64,000 bases of DNA, taken from positions 28,647 through 92,646 of the forward strand of contig LJCX01000038.1 in the NCBI GenBank assembly GCA_001298545.1, written 5' to 3'. The notes under the pieces were generated by a model. It was not told the DNA's origin, made no database searches, and saw nothing but the letters and a program-made list of their open reading frames with translations. Positions 7,767-16,839 of the stretch are shown one piece after another. The stretch comes from Actinobacteria bacterium OV320 (lineage in GTDB: Bacteria > Actinomycetota > Actinomycetes > Streptomycetales > Streptomycetaceae). The first letter of the stretch is position 1; each line of letters starts with the position of its first letter. Made by a program: the position numbers and the translations under genes.

Positions 7767-9727
7767 GCAAGCACGTGGTGACCACCCCTGGTGGGCGGTG
7801 TGTTGAGGTGGGCGCTCAGGTCACGTTCGAGGGCCGCGCCTGGCAGGTGACCGGCCTGGTCGACGGGCGGGCGCACCTGGCCGCCGAGGACGGAGCCACC
7901 GGATGTGTGCTGGCTTCCCATCTGGTGTCCGCGCCCGGCTTCTCGGTGACCGGTGCCGCGGCCGCGGAGCCGCCCGCCCCGGCGCTGTGGGAGACGGTAC
8001 CGCTGGCCGCGCAGGAACGGGCCCTGGCCTGGCTGCGGCACATCCGCGAGGTCGAGACCGGGCTGCCCGGCAGCCCGGCAAGCGGCGGCGCGCCCCGGCC
8101 CGAATACGACCCGCAGCGCTTCACCCTCGCCGAGCGGGAAGAGGCCAAGGCACGTGAACTGGCCGCGCTGGGCTGGACCAGGGCCAGCCGGACCACGGTG
8201 CAGCGGATGCGGCTGGTCTACCAGCGGCAAGGGCTGTGGGGACTGGTCGACAAACGCCACCTGCGCACCTTCTCCCCCACCGGGCGTACCGACGAGCGGG
8301 TGGTGGCCGCCGTACTGGAGGCCCTGCGCCGACGCCGCGGCCGGTCGAAGACCACCACCCTGCAGGTCATCGAGCTGACCGAGCAGATCGTGGCGGACAC
8401 CCACGGGCCAGCCCGGGTGAAGCTGCCCGGCCGCTCGTCGCTGTACCGGCTGGTGAAGGCGCTGGCGGATCCGGCCGAGCCGCCGGGCAGTGCGGCGCGC
8501 ACCGCCCCCGGCCCGGCCCGCTCGGGCGGCCCGCCGCCTGCACTGCGGCCCGCCGAGCGGGTCCACATCGCCACCGCCCGCCTGGGTCTGCGGGCGGTGG
8601 ACGAGGACGGGGGTGTGGTGCCGGTGGCGGTGACGGCGGCACTGGACGCGGCGAGTGGCTGCGTGCTGGCCGCCGTGCTGCATCCGCCCCAGGACGGGCC
8701 GGTTTCGTTGTCGGTGCTGCTGGCCGAGATGGCCGTGCCCAGGCCTCAGCGCCCGGGCTGGCCGGCCCTGCTGGAGCAGGCCCATGCCGGCGGTCCTGCC
8801 CGGCGGCTGGTGTCACTGCCCGCACGGATCGAGGCCACGGCGGCGCGTCCGGCTGCCGTGCCCGAGACGCTCATCGTCGACCAGTCCGCATTCGCCGTCA
8901 CCTCCGCTGTCCTGGCCGTGTGCGAGGGCCTGGGCATCAGCCTGGAGCCGGCCCCGTCCCGGACGGCGGGCGCCCGCCGCGGCGCCGCGTACACGCTGGA
9001 GGTCCTCGCCGGCCTGTTCGCGCGGCACGCCACCACGGCGGAAGAAGCATGCGCAGCGGGAGAGGCCGCCGGGGCGTACTGGAGCATGCCGCAGATGCAG
9101 GACCTGCTGGACGAATGGATCACCGTCAGGTGGCACCAGCGTCCCCAGGAGCAGCTGCGCCATCCGCTGCTGCCCCGGGCGGGGCTCACCCCCAAGGAAA
9201 TGTGGGAGGTACTGCTGGGCGTGGCCGGGACGGTGCCGCTGCCGCTGGCCGGGCAGCACTACGGCGAACTGCTGCCAGCAGCCCGGTGCGCCCTCACCGA
9301 TTCCGGGATCCGGCTGGGCGGGCGCCGCTACGACGATGCGTGTCTGGACGAACACCGCGGCCGCGGCCGACGGTGGGAGGTCCACCACCACCCCCACGAC
9401 CCGCGGCAGGTCTTCGTCCGGCTGCCCGACGGCCTGCTCCACACGATCGGGTGGGCCGACGGCGAGCACACCCTGCGCCCGTTCGACGAGACGGTCCGGC
9501 GCCGCACCGGCAGCGTCCTTACGCGCCGCGGCGCGGGCGCACCGCCGGGCAGCGAGACGACCGGCGGTTCCGGCGAGACAGGGCGCAGTGCAGACGTCGC
9601 GGCCGTGGAAGGGATCGCCGACGGCATGATGGTGCACGACGCTGACGGCGGTGTCGGCGACCGCATTGCCCGGGATACCGGCGGGTTTGGGGTGTACGAC
9701 CCGCAGGCGGAGGCCGAACTGTGGTGA
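7763..9727 (+). CDS. TnsB-like transposase paralogue lacking the DDE triad
   Basis: About 654 residues, colinear with the TnsB encoded directly after it, from the N-terminal VTFEGRAWQV segment through the RNase H-like core to the C-terminal beta-barrel region. At the catalytic positions of its neighbour, the first aspartate is alanine (codon at 8570), the second is kept (8879–8881), and the final glutamate is tyrosine (8990–8992). Strand transfer by this protein is therefore unlikely. It could be a DNA-binding scaffold, an end-specific binding partner or an inhibitor. The start is taken as TTG 7763, overlapping the tnsA stop; GTG 7775 is an alternative. The reading frame is intact along its length, which argues against simple decay. 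Confidence 0.8.
   Translation: MSKHVVTTPGGRCVEVGAQVTFEGRAWQVTGLVDGRAHLAAEDGATGCVLASHLVSAPGFSVTGAAAAEPPAPALWETVPLAAQERALAWLRHIREVETGLPGSPASGGAPRPEYDPQRFTLAEREEAKARELAALGWTRASRTTVQRMRLVYQRQGLWGLVDKRHLRTFSPTGRTDERVVAAVLEALRRRRGRSKTTTLQVIELTEQIVADTHGPARVKLPGRSSLYRLVKALADPAEPPGSAARTAPGPARSGGPPPALRPAERVHIATARLGLRAVDEDGGVVPVAVTAALDAASGCVLAAVLHPPQDGPVSLSVLLAEMAVPRPQRPGWPALLEQAHAGGPARRLVSLPARIEATAARPAAVPETLIVDQSAFAVTSAVLAVCEGLGISLEPAPSRTAGARRGAAYTLEVLAGLFARHATTAEEACAAGEAAGAYWSMPQMQDLLDEWITVRWHQRPQEQLRHPLLPRAGLTPKEMWEVLLGVAGTVPLPLAGQHYGELLPAARCALTDSGIRLGGRRYDDACLDEHRGRGRRWEVHHHPHDPRQVFVRLPDGLLHTIGWADGEHTLRPFDETVRRRTGSVLTRRGAGAPPGSETTGGSGETGRSADVAAVEGIADGMMVHDADGGVGDRIARDTGGFGVYDPQAEAELW
8018..8113 (+). 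repeat. 96-bp tract shared with 9988–10083
   Basis: This stretch and 9988–10083 differ at only about 4 of 96 bases, although the two TnsB genes are strongly diverged elsewhere. It encodes RALAWLRHIREVETGLPG and following residues. Gene conversion or recombination between the copies is the simplest explanation. Confidence 0.75.
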
Positions 9728-11823
9728 GCGCACACGGCGGCCGCCCGGTGGCCGGCGCCCGGCACCGGCAGGTGAAGCTGGGTGCGTACGTGACGTTCGA
9801 GGGCCGCACCTGGCAGGTGGCCGCCGTGGCCGGGGCGTCGGTGCGCCTCGTCGACGAGCACGGGCAGACCGCCTCCGTGCTCGCCTCCTTCCTGTTCGCC
9901 GACCCCGCCTTCGCCGTGGTGGACTCCCCCGCCGCCGCGGTGCCGCCGTGGGGGCTGCTGGAGTCGGTGCCCGAGCGCGAGCGCGAGCGGGCCCTGGCCT
10001 GGCAGCGGCACATCCGCGAGGTCGAGACCGGGCTGCCCGGCGGCCCGGCAAGCGGCGGGACGCCCCGGCCCGAATACGACCCGGCACAGCGGTCGATGGC
10101 CGAGCGGGAGCAGGCCAAGGCCGACGAACTCGCCCGGCTGGGCTGGCCGCAGGTCAGCCGGGCCACCGTGCGCCGCATGCGCGCCCGCTACCACGCGAGC
10201 GGCCTGCTCGGGCTGGTCCCCCGCCGCAAGCCGTCGCGTGCGACAGGGCGGGCCGATGAGCGGGTGGTGGCCGCCGTGCTGGAGGCGCTGCGCCGCCAGC
10301 GCGGCCGCTCCACCGGCACGCTGAAGGGACTGCGGGAGCTGACCGGGCAGATCCTGGCCGACACCCACGGACCGGGCTCGGTCGAGTTGCCGCCGCCATC
10401 GACGTTCAACCGGCTGGTGCGCGTGATCGCCGACCCTCTGGAGCATCCCGGACGGCCGGCCCGCACCGCCACCACCACACCGGTACGGCCGTACACACCG
10501 ACGGTGGCGCTGCGGCCGGGCGAGCTGGTGCAGGTCGACACCACCCGCCTCGACGTGATGGCCGTCGGCGAGGACGGGAAGCCGGTGCGCCCGGAACTGA
10601 CGATCGCTCTCGATGTGGCAACCCGCTCCGTGGTGGCGGCCGTGCTGCGTGAGGAAGGCACCAAGGCCGTGGACGCGGCGCTGCTGCTCGCGGAGATGGC
10701 CGTGCCCCATCCCGCACGGCCCGGCTGGCCCGGCCATCTGCGCCTGGCCCACGCCGCCGTCCCCTACGACCGGCTCCTCGCCCTCGACGACCGGCTGGAG
10801 CAGGCGGCAGCGCGGCCGGTGGTGGTGCCGGAGACGATCGTCATCGACCGCGGGGCCATCTTCGTCTCCGCCGCTTTCCTCGCCGCCTGCGAGACCCTGG
10901 GGGTGAGCGTGCAGCCGACACCGCCCCGCTCACCGGCCGCCAAAGGCGCCGTCGAGCGGACCTTCGGCAGTATCAACACGCTCGTCGCCCAGCACATCGC
11001 CGGCTACACCGGCTCCCACATCCTGGAGCGCGGCGAGGCGGTGGAGGACGAAGCGCGGTTCACCGTGGCCCAGTTGCAGGAGCTGCTGGACGAGTGGATC
11101 ACCGCCCGCTGGCAGCACCGCCCCCACGAGGGCCTGCGCCATCCGGTCCTGCCGAAGAAGGCCCTCACCCCGAACGAGATGTGGGGCGCGCTGCTGGGCG
11201 CGTCCGGGTACGTGCCGCTGCCGCTGGCCGGCGCCGACTACCTGGAACTGCTGCCCGTGCGCTTCCACCCCATCACCGGCCGCGGCATCCGCATCAACCA
11301 CCGCACCTACGACCACGCCTGCCTCAATGAACACCGCGGCCGCCCCTCCCCCACCGGCCCCGACGGCAAGTGGGAGGTCCACCTCAACCCGCACGACGTG
11401 CGGCAGGTCTACACCCGGCTGCCCGACGGGCACCTGCACGAGATCCCGTGGATCCACCGCGACCACGTCCACGCCCCGATGGGCGAGACCGCCTGGCGTC
11501 ACATCCGCGCCGCCCTGGGCCGGCGCGGCGACCGCGAGGCACACGAGGCCGCCCTCGCGGAGGCCGCCGACCAGGTCCTGCGCCGCAGCCGCCCCCTGAC
11601 CGGGAGCACGGCAGCGACTACCACCCCGTCCCAGACTGCGGACTCCCCGCCGGGGACACCACCGGCTCAGCGTCCCGCCCAGGCCCCCGAGGACAGTCCC
11701 GACGCAGCCCAAGCCCGCACCCATGACGATGACGATGACGACAGCCAGGCCGGTGGTGAAGAGTCCCCGCCGCCGGCCCGATTCGCGCTGTACGACGCCT
11801 TCGAGGAGGCCGAACACTGGTGA
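9724..11823 (+). CDS. tnsB: TnsB DDE transposase with intact active site
   Basis: A 699-residue Mu/TnsB-type transposase. The catalytic triad is visible as VQVDTTRLDV (D codon 10537–10539), VIDRGAIFVS (D codon 10846–10848) and KGAVERTFGSIN (E codon 10954–10956). An N-terminal DNA-binding region precedes it, and the core is followed by a barrel domain with RINHRTYDHACL. The C-terminal 80 residues are Pro/Ala-rich with a run of acidic residues and end in FEEAEHW, a tail likely to contact the TnsC ATPase. It overlaps both neighbours by GTGA. It would carry out 3'-end cleavage and strand transfer for the element. Confidence 0.88.
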   Translation: MSAHGGRPVAGARHRQVKLGAYVTFEGRTWQVAAVAGASVRLVDEHGQTASVLASFLFADPAFAVVDSPAAAVPPWGLLESVPERERERALAWQRHIREVETGLPGGPASGGTPRPEYDPAQRSMAEREQAKADELARLGWPQVSRATVRRMRARYHASGLLGLVPRRKPSRATGRADERVVAAVLEALRRQRGRSTGTLKGLRELTGQILADTHGPGSVELPPPSTFNRLVRVIADPLEHPGRPARTATTTPVRPYTPTVALRPGELVQVDTTRLDVMAVGEDGKPVRPELTIALDVATRSVVAAVLREEGTKAVDAALLLAEMAVPHPARPGWPGHLRLAHAAVPYDRLLALDDRLEQAAARPVVVPETIVIDRGAIFVSAAFLAACETLGVSVQPTPPRSPAAKGAVERTFGSINTLVAQHIAGYTGSHILERGEAVEDEARFTVAQLQELLDEWITARWQHRPHEGLRHPVLPKKALTPNEMWGALLGASGYVPLPLAGADYLELLPVRFHPITGRGIRINHRTYDHACLNEHRGRPSPTGPDGKWEVHLNPHDVRQVYTRLPDGHLHEIPWIHRDHVHAPMGETAWRHIRAALGRRGDREAHEAALAEAADQVLRRSRPLTGSTAATTTPSQTADSPPGTPPAQRPAQAPEDSPDAAQARTHDDDDDDSQAGGEESPPPARFALYDAFEEAEHW

Positions 11824-12854
11824 GAAGCCCCGACACCACGCCCCCCGCCGAGGAGACGTCCGCAGGGGCAGTCACCACCTTCGATGCCTTCGCCCGGTTC
11901 GCCGCCACCGCACCGCCCACACCGCCGCAGCCGGGCCAGGCACCCCGCTCGCCGGAGGAACGCCTGGCCTACCACTCGCAGTTCGTCACCGTGCGCACCC
12001 CGGCCATCGAAACCCTCTCGCGCAGTGTGCGCACCCTGATGATCCTCGGCCGCCACCAGAGCGTCACTGCACGCCCGTCCCTGATCGTCACCGGGCCGGC
12101 CACGACCGGCAAGACGACCGCCCTGCTCGAAGTGGGCCGCACCTGCCACCTGGCCCACACCCGCCGCGCCGCCCCGGGCGACGACAGCGTGCCCGTCGCC
12201 TACGTGCTGGTGCCGCCCGGCGCCACCGCCAAGACACTGGCCGGGGAGTTCGCCCGCTACCTCGGCATCCCCGTCACCGCCCGCATGACCACCACACAGA
12301 TCACGACCGCCGTCTGCCACACCTACGCCGCGGCCAGGGTCAAGCTCGTGCTGATCGACGAGATCCACCGGCTCAACCCGCGCACCTCCAGCGGCGCCGA
12401 GGCCGCCGACTGGCTCAAAGACCTCACCGAACGCGTGCGGGCCACGTTCGTCTACGCGGGCATCGACGTCACCGACAGCGCCGTGTTCACCGGAGTGCGC
12501 GGCGCGCAACTGGCCGGGCGCGCCTCCCTGATCGACTGCGGAGCGCTGCCCGCACGCGCCGGCAAGCGGGAGCCGTTCCGGGAACTGATCGCCTCCCTCG
12601 AGCAAGCCCTCGACCTGCACGCCCACCGGGCAGGCAGCCTGCCGAAGCTGGCCCCCTACCTGCACGAGCGGACCGCCGGACGGATCGGCAGCCTCTCCCG
12701 CCTGATCCGCCAAGCCGCCATCGAAGCCATCCTCGACAGCAGCGAACGCATCACCAAGACACTTTTGGACGGCATCGCGCTCGACCACCTCGCCGAAGAG
12801 CACTACCGGCCCCGCAACCCCACCCGCCGCCGTACCCGCCCCAGCGGCCGGTGA
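11820..12854 (+). CDS. tnsC: TnsC/TniB-like AAA+ ATPase
   Basis: A 344-residue AAA+ regulator. Walker A is GPATTGKT at residues 92–99 and Walker B is VLIDEIH with D180/E181. The C-terminal part RIGSLSRLIRQAAIEAI matches the lid helices of TniB proteins. In Tn7-like systems this ATPase forms filaments on target DNA and activates the transposase. It starts at a GTG that overlaps the tnsB stop, and its own stop overlaps the GTG of the second tniQ. All motifs look intact, so target selection should be functional. Confidence 0.88.
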   Translation: MRSPDTTPPAEETSAGAVTTFDAFARFAATAPPTPPQPGQAPRSPEERLAYHSQFVTVRTPAIETLSRSVRTLMILGRHQSVTARPSLIVTGPATTGKTTALLEVGRTCHLAHTRRAAPGDDSVPVAYVLVPPGATAKTLAGEFARYLGIPVTARMTTTQITTAVCHTYAAARVKLVLIDEIHRLNPRTSSGAEAADWLKDLTERVRATFVYAGIDVTDSAVFTGVRGAQLAGRASLIDCGALPARAGKREPFRELIASLEQALDLHAHRAGSLPKLAPYLHERTAGRIGSLSRLIRQAAIEAILDSSERITKTLLDGIALDHLAEEHYRPRNPTRRRTRPSGR

Positions 12855-13783
12855 CCTCCCCGGCCGCAACCAGGCCATCGCCCCCGGTGCGGGCCGCCAC
12901 CATGTGGCCATCCGTGCCCGGCCCGCTGCGCGTACGGCCGCTGCCCCGCGAGGCCACCGCCTCCTACCTCACCCGCCTCGCCGCCACCTACCGCCTCACC
13001 CCCGCCCAACTCCTCGACGGCCACGGCATCACCGTCACCGGCACCGAGCACACCCCGCCCGCCGCCGAGATCCGCCTCAACGCCGAAGCCGCCCGCCGCC
13101 TGTCCGGCTTCACACGCATCCCCCTCACACACCTCACCCGCGCCCTGCCCCACCTGCGCCCGCCCGCACCCTCGTCGGCCAACACCGGCGCGCACGGCAC
13201 GCCCACCGCCCACTGGCACGCCCTCGAGCCCGCCCTGCAGCCACTGCCGGCGTGCACCGCATGCACCATCCGCCGCAGCCCGCACACGGCAGCCCCCGCG
13301 TGGATCCACCCGCCGCCGGGCCTGCCCCGGAACATGATCTGCACCCGCCACCAGCAGGCCTCCAGCGACCCCCGGCATACCGCGCCCCTCGACATCCGCC
13401 CTGTCCCCGAACTCACCCAAGCCCACCTGCACGCCCGCCGCCGCCGGACACCGACCTCCCTGAGCTGGGCATCGACGATCACAACACGCTGGTACGACCA
13501 CCAACAGCACGTACACGAACGCTGGCACACACGCCTGCACCGGCTCACCGCCACCAACCCCCACCTCGCCTCAGGCTCGGCCTCTCCCGCCCTGACCTGC
13601 CGCGAACTGATCACCTACCCCGAAACCCTCACCCTCGCCACAGCCCTCGACCGCCTGCCCCCCAACCCCCTGACCCGCACACACCAGACCGCCTTCCTCC
13701 ACCAACTCGCCGACCGCCTCCAACTGCCCCGCCTCGCACCCGCCGACCACGACCTGCTCTGGAAACGCCTGACCACCCACTGA
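12851..13783 (+). CDS. tniQ: TniQ-family target-selection protein, second copy
   Basis: A 310-residue protein starting at GTG inside the tnsC stop. Its N-terminus LRVRPLPREATASYLTRLAATY is the typical TniQ opening. A PACTACTIRR cysteine pair and a later CTRHQ form the zinc site seen in the family. The C-terminal half is an Arg/His-rich helical region. It shares little with the first TniQ except the fold landmarks, so the two are old paralogues or were acquired separately. It probably recruits TnsC to a specific target. Confidence 0.75.
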   Translation: MTSPAATRPSPPVRAATMWPSVPGPLRVRPLPREATASYLTRLAATYRLTPAQLLDGHGITVTGTEHTPPAAEIRLNAEAARRLSGFTRIPLTHLTRALPHLRPPAPSSANTGAHGTPTAHWHALEPALQPLPACTACTIRRSPHTAAPAWIHPPPGLPRNMICTRHQQASSDPRHTAPLDIRPVPELTQAHLHARRRRTPTSLSWASTITTRWYDHQQHVHERWHTRLHRLTATNPHLASGSASPALTCRELITYPETLTLATALDRLPPNPLTRTHQTAFLHQLADRLQLPRLAPADHDLLWKRLTTH

Positions 13784-14099
13784 ACCAACCCACGTGCCCC
13801 TGCTGCCCTGACCTCAGCAAATCGGCCGACAAGCCCTCGTACCTATAGGCGCGCCAACCAACCTGCGCAAAAACCGCCGCCCCACCCAACTCACTGCACA
13901 ACACCAAACAGCCAGCTCAGCCCACATATCCACCGGCGCCAGACCCCCGACTCCGCAGGGCTCTCCCCCACCAAACGAACACGCCGCTCAATACAGCTGA
14001 ACAACAGCAGGTCACAACCATGATCAATAAGCAACCACGTCAGCTACGCCACACTGGGAACACTCGCTGCACTTGGGCTGGAATGGGCACGCCAGGGCT
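13784..14099. other. Non-coding stretch after the transposition genes
   Basis: No gene is supported. The stretch is rich in CCA/CCC and should contain the right end of the Tn7-like element if it ends before tap, but I could not recognise repeated TnsB-binding sites. Confidence 0.35.
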
Positions 14100-14164
14100 A
14101 AATTATGGGGTAAGTTTGTGGTCAAGTTAGATTTGGATTTTCTTGCCTGAGTGAAGGTGCAGTC
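14100..14164 (+). promoter_or_regulatory. AT-rich promoter region of tap–tpg
   Basis: An AT-rich island stands out from the GC-rich surroundings immediately before the tap ATG. It contains a TAAATTAT-like -10 candidate and two AAGTT repeats. It is the likely promoter or autoregulatory region of the tap–tpg operon. Confidence 0.45.
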
Positions 14165-16276
14165 ATGGCATCTGAGGAAGAGCTGTTCGCGTCCGTCGAT
14201 GCTCTGCTGAACGAGGATCCGCATCTGCCGCCTCCGGCGGAGCGTGCCCGGCTGCGTGAGGCTGCCGGCATCACCCAGGCCCGCCTGGCCGCCGCGTTGA
14301 AGACGACGACTCAGTCGGTGAAGAACTGGGAGAACGGCCGGAGCGAGCCGAAGTCGCCGCGTCTGGATGCCTACCAGCGGCTGCTGAACGGGTGGGCGGC
14401 GAAGTACCCCGCCCCCGGTACAGCCCCGGCAGCCCCGGCGGTCTCGGTTGCCGCGACGGCGTCTGCTGAACCGGCTGCGTCCGGGGTGGGCCCGGCAAAC
14501 GCGCCGCAGGCTCCCGCCGTTCCAGTCGCGGCGACGTCGCGCCCCGCCAGCGCCAGGCCCGCCGCGGCATCACGGCGTCCGGCGGCGAAGAAGGCGGCGC
14601 AGCCCGCAGCCGACCCGCGCTTCCCGCACGGCCCCCTCGCGGTCCTGGACGGTGACGGCAGCGCGTACGGCGTCGACGGGATCGTGCTCGACTGCCCCGC
14701 GACAAGCGTGGTGGAGCTGGTGGAGTGGACGCTGCGCGAGTCCGGCCTCGGCGCGCCGCGTCTGCATCGCAACGGCAAGGACTCCGATCCGCTGATCGTC
14801 CTCACCGCCGCGGCCGCCGTGAAACTCGGACTCTCCGAGCGCCTGGAGGGTCACGAGCAGCGGCGTTCTCTGCGGCTGCCGGAGGATCATCCGGTGGTCA
14901 AGCAGGTGGTGAAGGCGAAGTGGCGGCTCACCCAGCGCGGATTTGGGCCGTGGGCAAGGATTTATCGTAAGGTCCAGGGGCGCGAGCGTCAGTGTGTGCA
15001 GCTGGCGGTCCTGTCCTGGGACGCCCTCGATGCGCGGTCCTGGCCCGGCGTGGCGGAGATGGAGCCGGCCGACGTCGCCCGCGTCCTGGGGGTATATGCC
15101 ACTCGGGTCATCACCCCGCGCGGGTCGACGGCCGTGTCCGGGCTGGAGCTGATGACGGCGCTGCGGCCGCCCACCCGCGCGGTGCAGGACCCGCAGACGG
15201 GTAACTGGGTGCCCGGCCACAACCCCGGCTCGCTGGGGACGGAGCCGATGGACCCGGCGCCGCCAGAGGCCACCCCCGAACATCCCGTCGTCGTGAACTC
15301 CGGCTGGAGCGGCGGGTTCCTGGACGAGGAGGCCTACCAGTGGGTGCGTGACGTCAGCCTGCTGACGGATGAGGAGTGCACGCTGCCCTTCGCGGTCGGC
15401 CTGGATCTGAACACGGCGTTCCTTGCCGCCGCGGCCCGCCTGGTCGTCGGGCTGTCCGCCCCCGACCACTTCGTGGGCCCGAAGTTCAATCCGAAGATTC
15501 CCGGTTCCTGGCTGGTGGACCTGTCGCACGTCGAGGTGGACCCGCGTCTGCCGTCGCCGTTCACGCCGGACGGTACGCGGCCGACGGGACCTGCCTGGTA
15601 TCAGACGCACACCGTGGCCTACGCCCAGGAGCTCGGCTACAACGTCGCTCCGCTGGAGGGGTATCTGCGCAGGGAGACCGGGGCGTATCTGGACCCGTGG
15701 CACGACCGGCTGAAGACCGCCTACGTCGACACTCTCGCCGACCTCGGCGTCACCAAGGACCTGGACGACCGCCAGTTCCTCGCCGCGATGGAGCGGCACA
15801 AGGACACCGACCCCGCGATGGCGGCCGTCCTCGCCGCCATCAAGGCCACCGTCAAGGGCGGCATCGGCAAGCTCCGCGAACGCCCCCAGGGCAAGCGTTA
15901 CAAGGAGGGCGAGCGGTGGCCGGCCCTCCAGCGCCCCACCTGGCGCCCCGACATCCGCGCCGCCATCATCTCCAAAGCCCGCGTCAACATGCACCGCAAG
16001 CTCACCAACATGGTGAAACTGACCGGCCTGTACCCCCTCGCCGTACTCTCCGACTGCGTCGTCTACCCCTCCCCCGGCGCCTCACCACTGGACTTCCTGC
16101 CATATGCCGCCTCAGGCAAACCGCAGCCCGGCGCCTTCCGCCTCGGACCCACGCCAGGCCTGGCCAAACTGGAAGGCGTCCAGACGATGCTATGGGCGGT
16201 CGACCTGATGGAACAGGGCTACAACCCCGCCCGCCACATCAAGGGCGGCGACGCCGTCCTGGACGAGGGAGAATAG
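14165..16276 (+). CDS. tap: Telomere-associated protein Tap
   Basis: A 703-residue protein matching the Streptomyces telomere-associated protein (about 740 residues in S. coelicolor and S. lividans). An XRE-like helix-turn-helix lies at residues 36–70 (ITQARLAAALKTTTQSVKNW). A low-complexity Ala/Pro linker covers about residues 80–155, and a long conserved domain fills the rest. Tap binds the folded 3' overhang of the telomere and recruits the terminal protein Tpg for end patching. The tpg gene follows after five bases, which fixes the identification. Its presence implies a linear replicon. The promoter region is AT-rich. Confidence 0.88.
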   Translation: MASEEELFASVDALLNEDPHLPPPAERARLREAAGITQARLAAALKTTTQSVKNWENGRSEPKSPRLDAYQRLLNGWAAKYPAPGTAPAAPAVSVAATASAEPAASGVGPANAPQAPAVPVAATSRPASARPAAASRRPAAKKAAQPAADPRFPHGPLAVLDGDGSAYGVDGIVLDCPATSVVELVEWTLRESGLGAPRLHRNGKDSDPLIVLTAAAAVKLGLSERLEGHEQRRSLRLPEDHPVVKQVVKAKWRLTQRGFGPWARIYRKVQGRERQCVQLAVLSWDALDARSWPGVAEMEPADVARVLGVYATRVITPRGSTAVSGLELMTALRPPTRAVQDPQTGNWVPGHNPGSLGTEPMDPAPPEATPEHPVVVNSGWSGGFLDEEAYQWVRDVSLLTDEECTLPFAVGLDLNTAFLAAAARLVVGLSAPDHFVGPKFNPKIPGSWLVDLSHVEVDPRLPSPFTPDGTRPTGPAWYQTHTVAYAQELGYNVAPLEGYLRRETGAYLDPWHDRLKTAYVDTLADLGVTKDLDDRQFLAAMERHKDTDPAMAAVLAAIKATVKGGIGKLRERPQGKRYKEGERWPALQRPTWRPDIRAAIISKARVNMHRKLTNMVKLTGLYPLAVLSDCVVYPSPGASPLDFLPYAASGKPQPGAFRLGPTPGLAKLEGVQTMLWAVDLMEQGYNPARHIKGGDAVLDEGE

Positions 16277-16281
16277 GCGTC

Positions 16282-16839
16282 GTGGGGGAGATCGACGACG
16301 CCATCGAACGCGCCGACCGCGAGAGCTTCACCCGCCAGCCGCCCAAGACCCTCAAGGGCAAGATCGGCTTCCTGCTCAAGCAGTTCGGCAGCGCCCGCGC
16401 CGTCGCGCGCGAGATCGGGGTCACCGCCGACTCCGTCAACCGCTACCGCCGCGGCGCCCGCAAACACGCCCGCCCTGACGTCGCCGCGAAGATCGACGAC
16501 GCAGTACAGGCCCGCTGGCAGCCACTGGTGCGCAAACGCCGGCAGAGGCAGGCCGCCACCACCGGCGGGGTCACCATCGAGACGCGGGCCCGCTTCGGCT
16601 ACACCGCACCCGTCGGCACCACCGACGACGGACGCTTCCGCCGCCTCACCGTCCACCTGCCCCCCACCTACGCACAACGCCTCTTCGACGCCCGCGACAC
16701 CGGAGCCAGCGACCAGGAAATGCGCGCCATCATCGCCGAAGGCCTCAAAGACGTGTACTTCCAAGACAGCGGCAGCCGCGCCCCAGGACTCTCCGACGTC
16801 ACCCTCAACGACATCGACTACCTCGACCTCGACTACTGA
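16282..16839 (+). CDS. tpg: Telomere terminal protein Tpg
   Basis: A 185-residue protein, the exact size class of Streptomyces Tpg (184–185 residues). It has the family layout: an N-terminal FTRQPPKTLKGKIGFLLKQF segment, an HTH VAREIGVTADSVNRYRRG, the basic RWQPLVRKRRQRQAATTGG stretch and the ARFGYTAPVGTTDDGRFR segment. Tpg primes DNA synthesis at the chromosome ends and becomes covalently attached to the 5' ends. The GTG start lies five bases after the tap stop, so the two proteins are translationally coupled. No telomere is in this window, so the pair may serve this replicon in trans or be a second, alternative set. Confidence 0.88.
   Translation: MGEIDDAIERADRESFTRQPPKTLKGKIGFLLKQFGSARAVAREIGVTADSVNRYRRGARKHARPDVAAKIDDAVQARWQPLVRKRRQRQAATTGGVTIETRARFGYTAPVGTTDDGRFRRLTVHLPPTYAQRLFDARDTGASDQEMRAIIAEGLKDVYFQDSGSRAPGLSDVTLNDIDYLDLDY

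Larger units (their letters stand above)
5350..13783 (+). mobile_element. Tn7-like transposition operon (two TniQ, dead TnsA/TnsB, active TnsB, TnsC)
   Basis: Seven rightward genes form one transposition module: TniQ, a small HTH protein, a TnsA-like protein, a TnsB-like protein, TnsB, TnsC and a second TniQ. The last five genes are joined by four-base stop/start overlaps (TTGA or GTGA). This is the gene set of heteromeric Tn7/Tn5053-type transposons. I could not identify terminal repeats or a target duplication, so the true ends and the cargo are unknown; limits given are those of the genes. Confidence 0.85.

Noticed and set aside
13784..14099. Right end of the Tn7-like element or a telomere
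   Set aside because: I searched by eye for repeated TnsB sites and for telomere-like palindrome series and could not support either.
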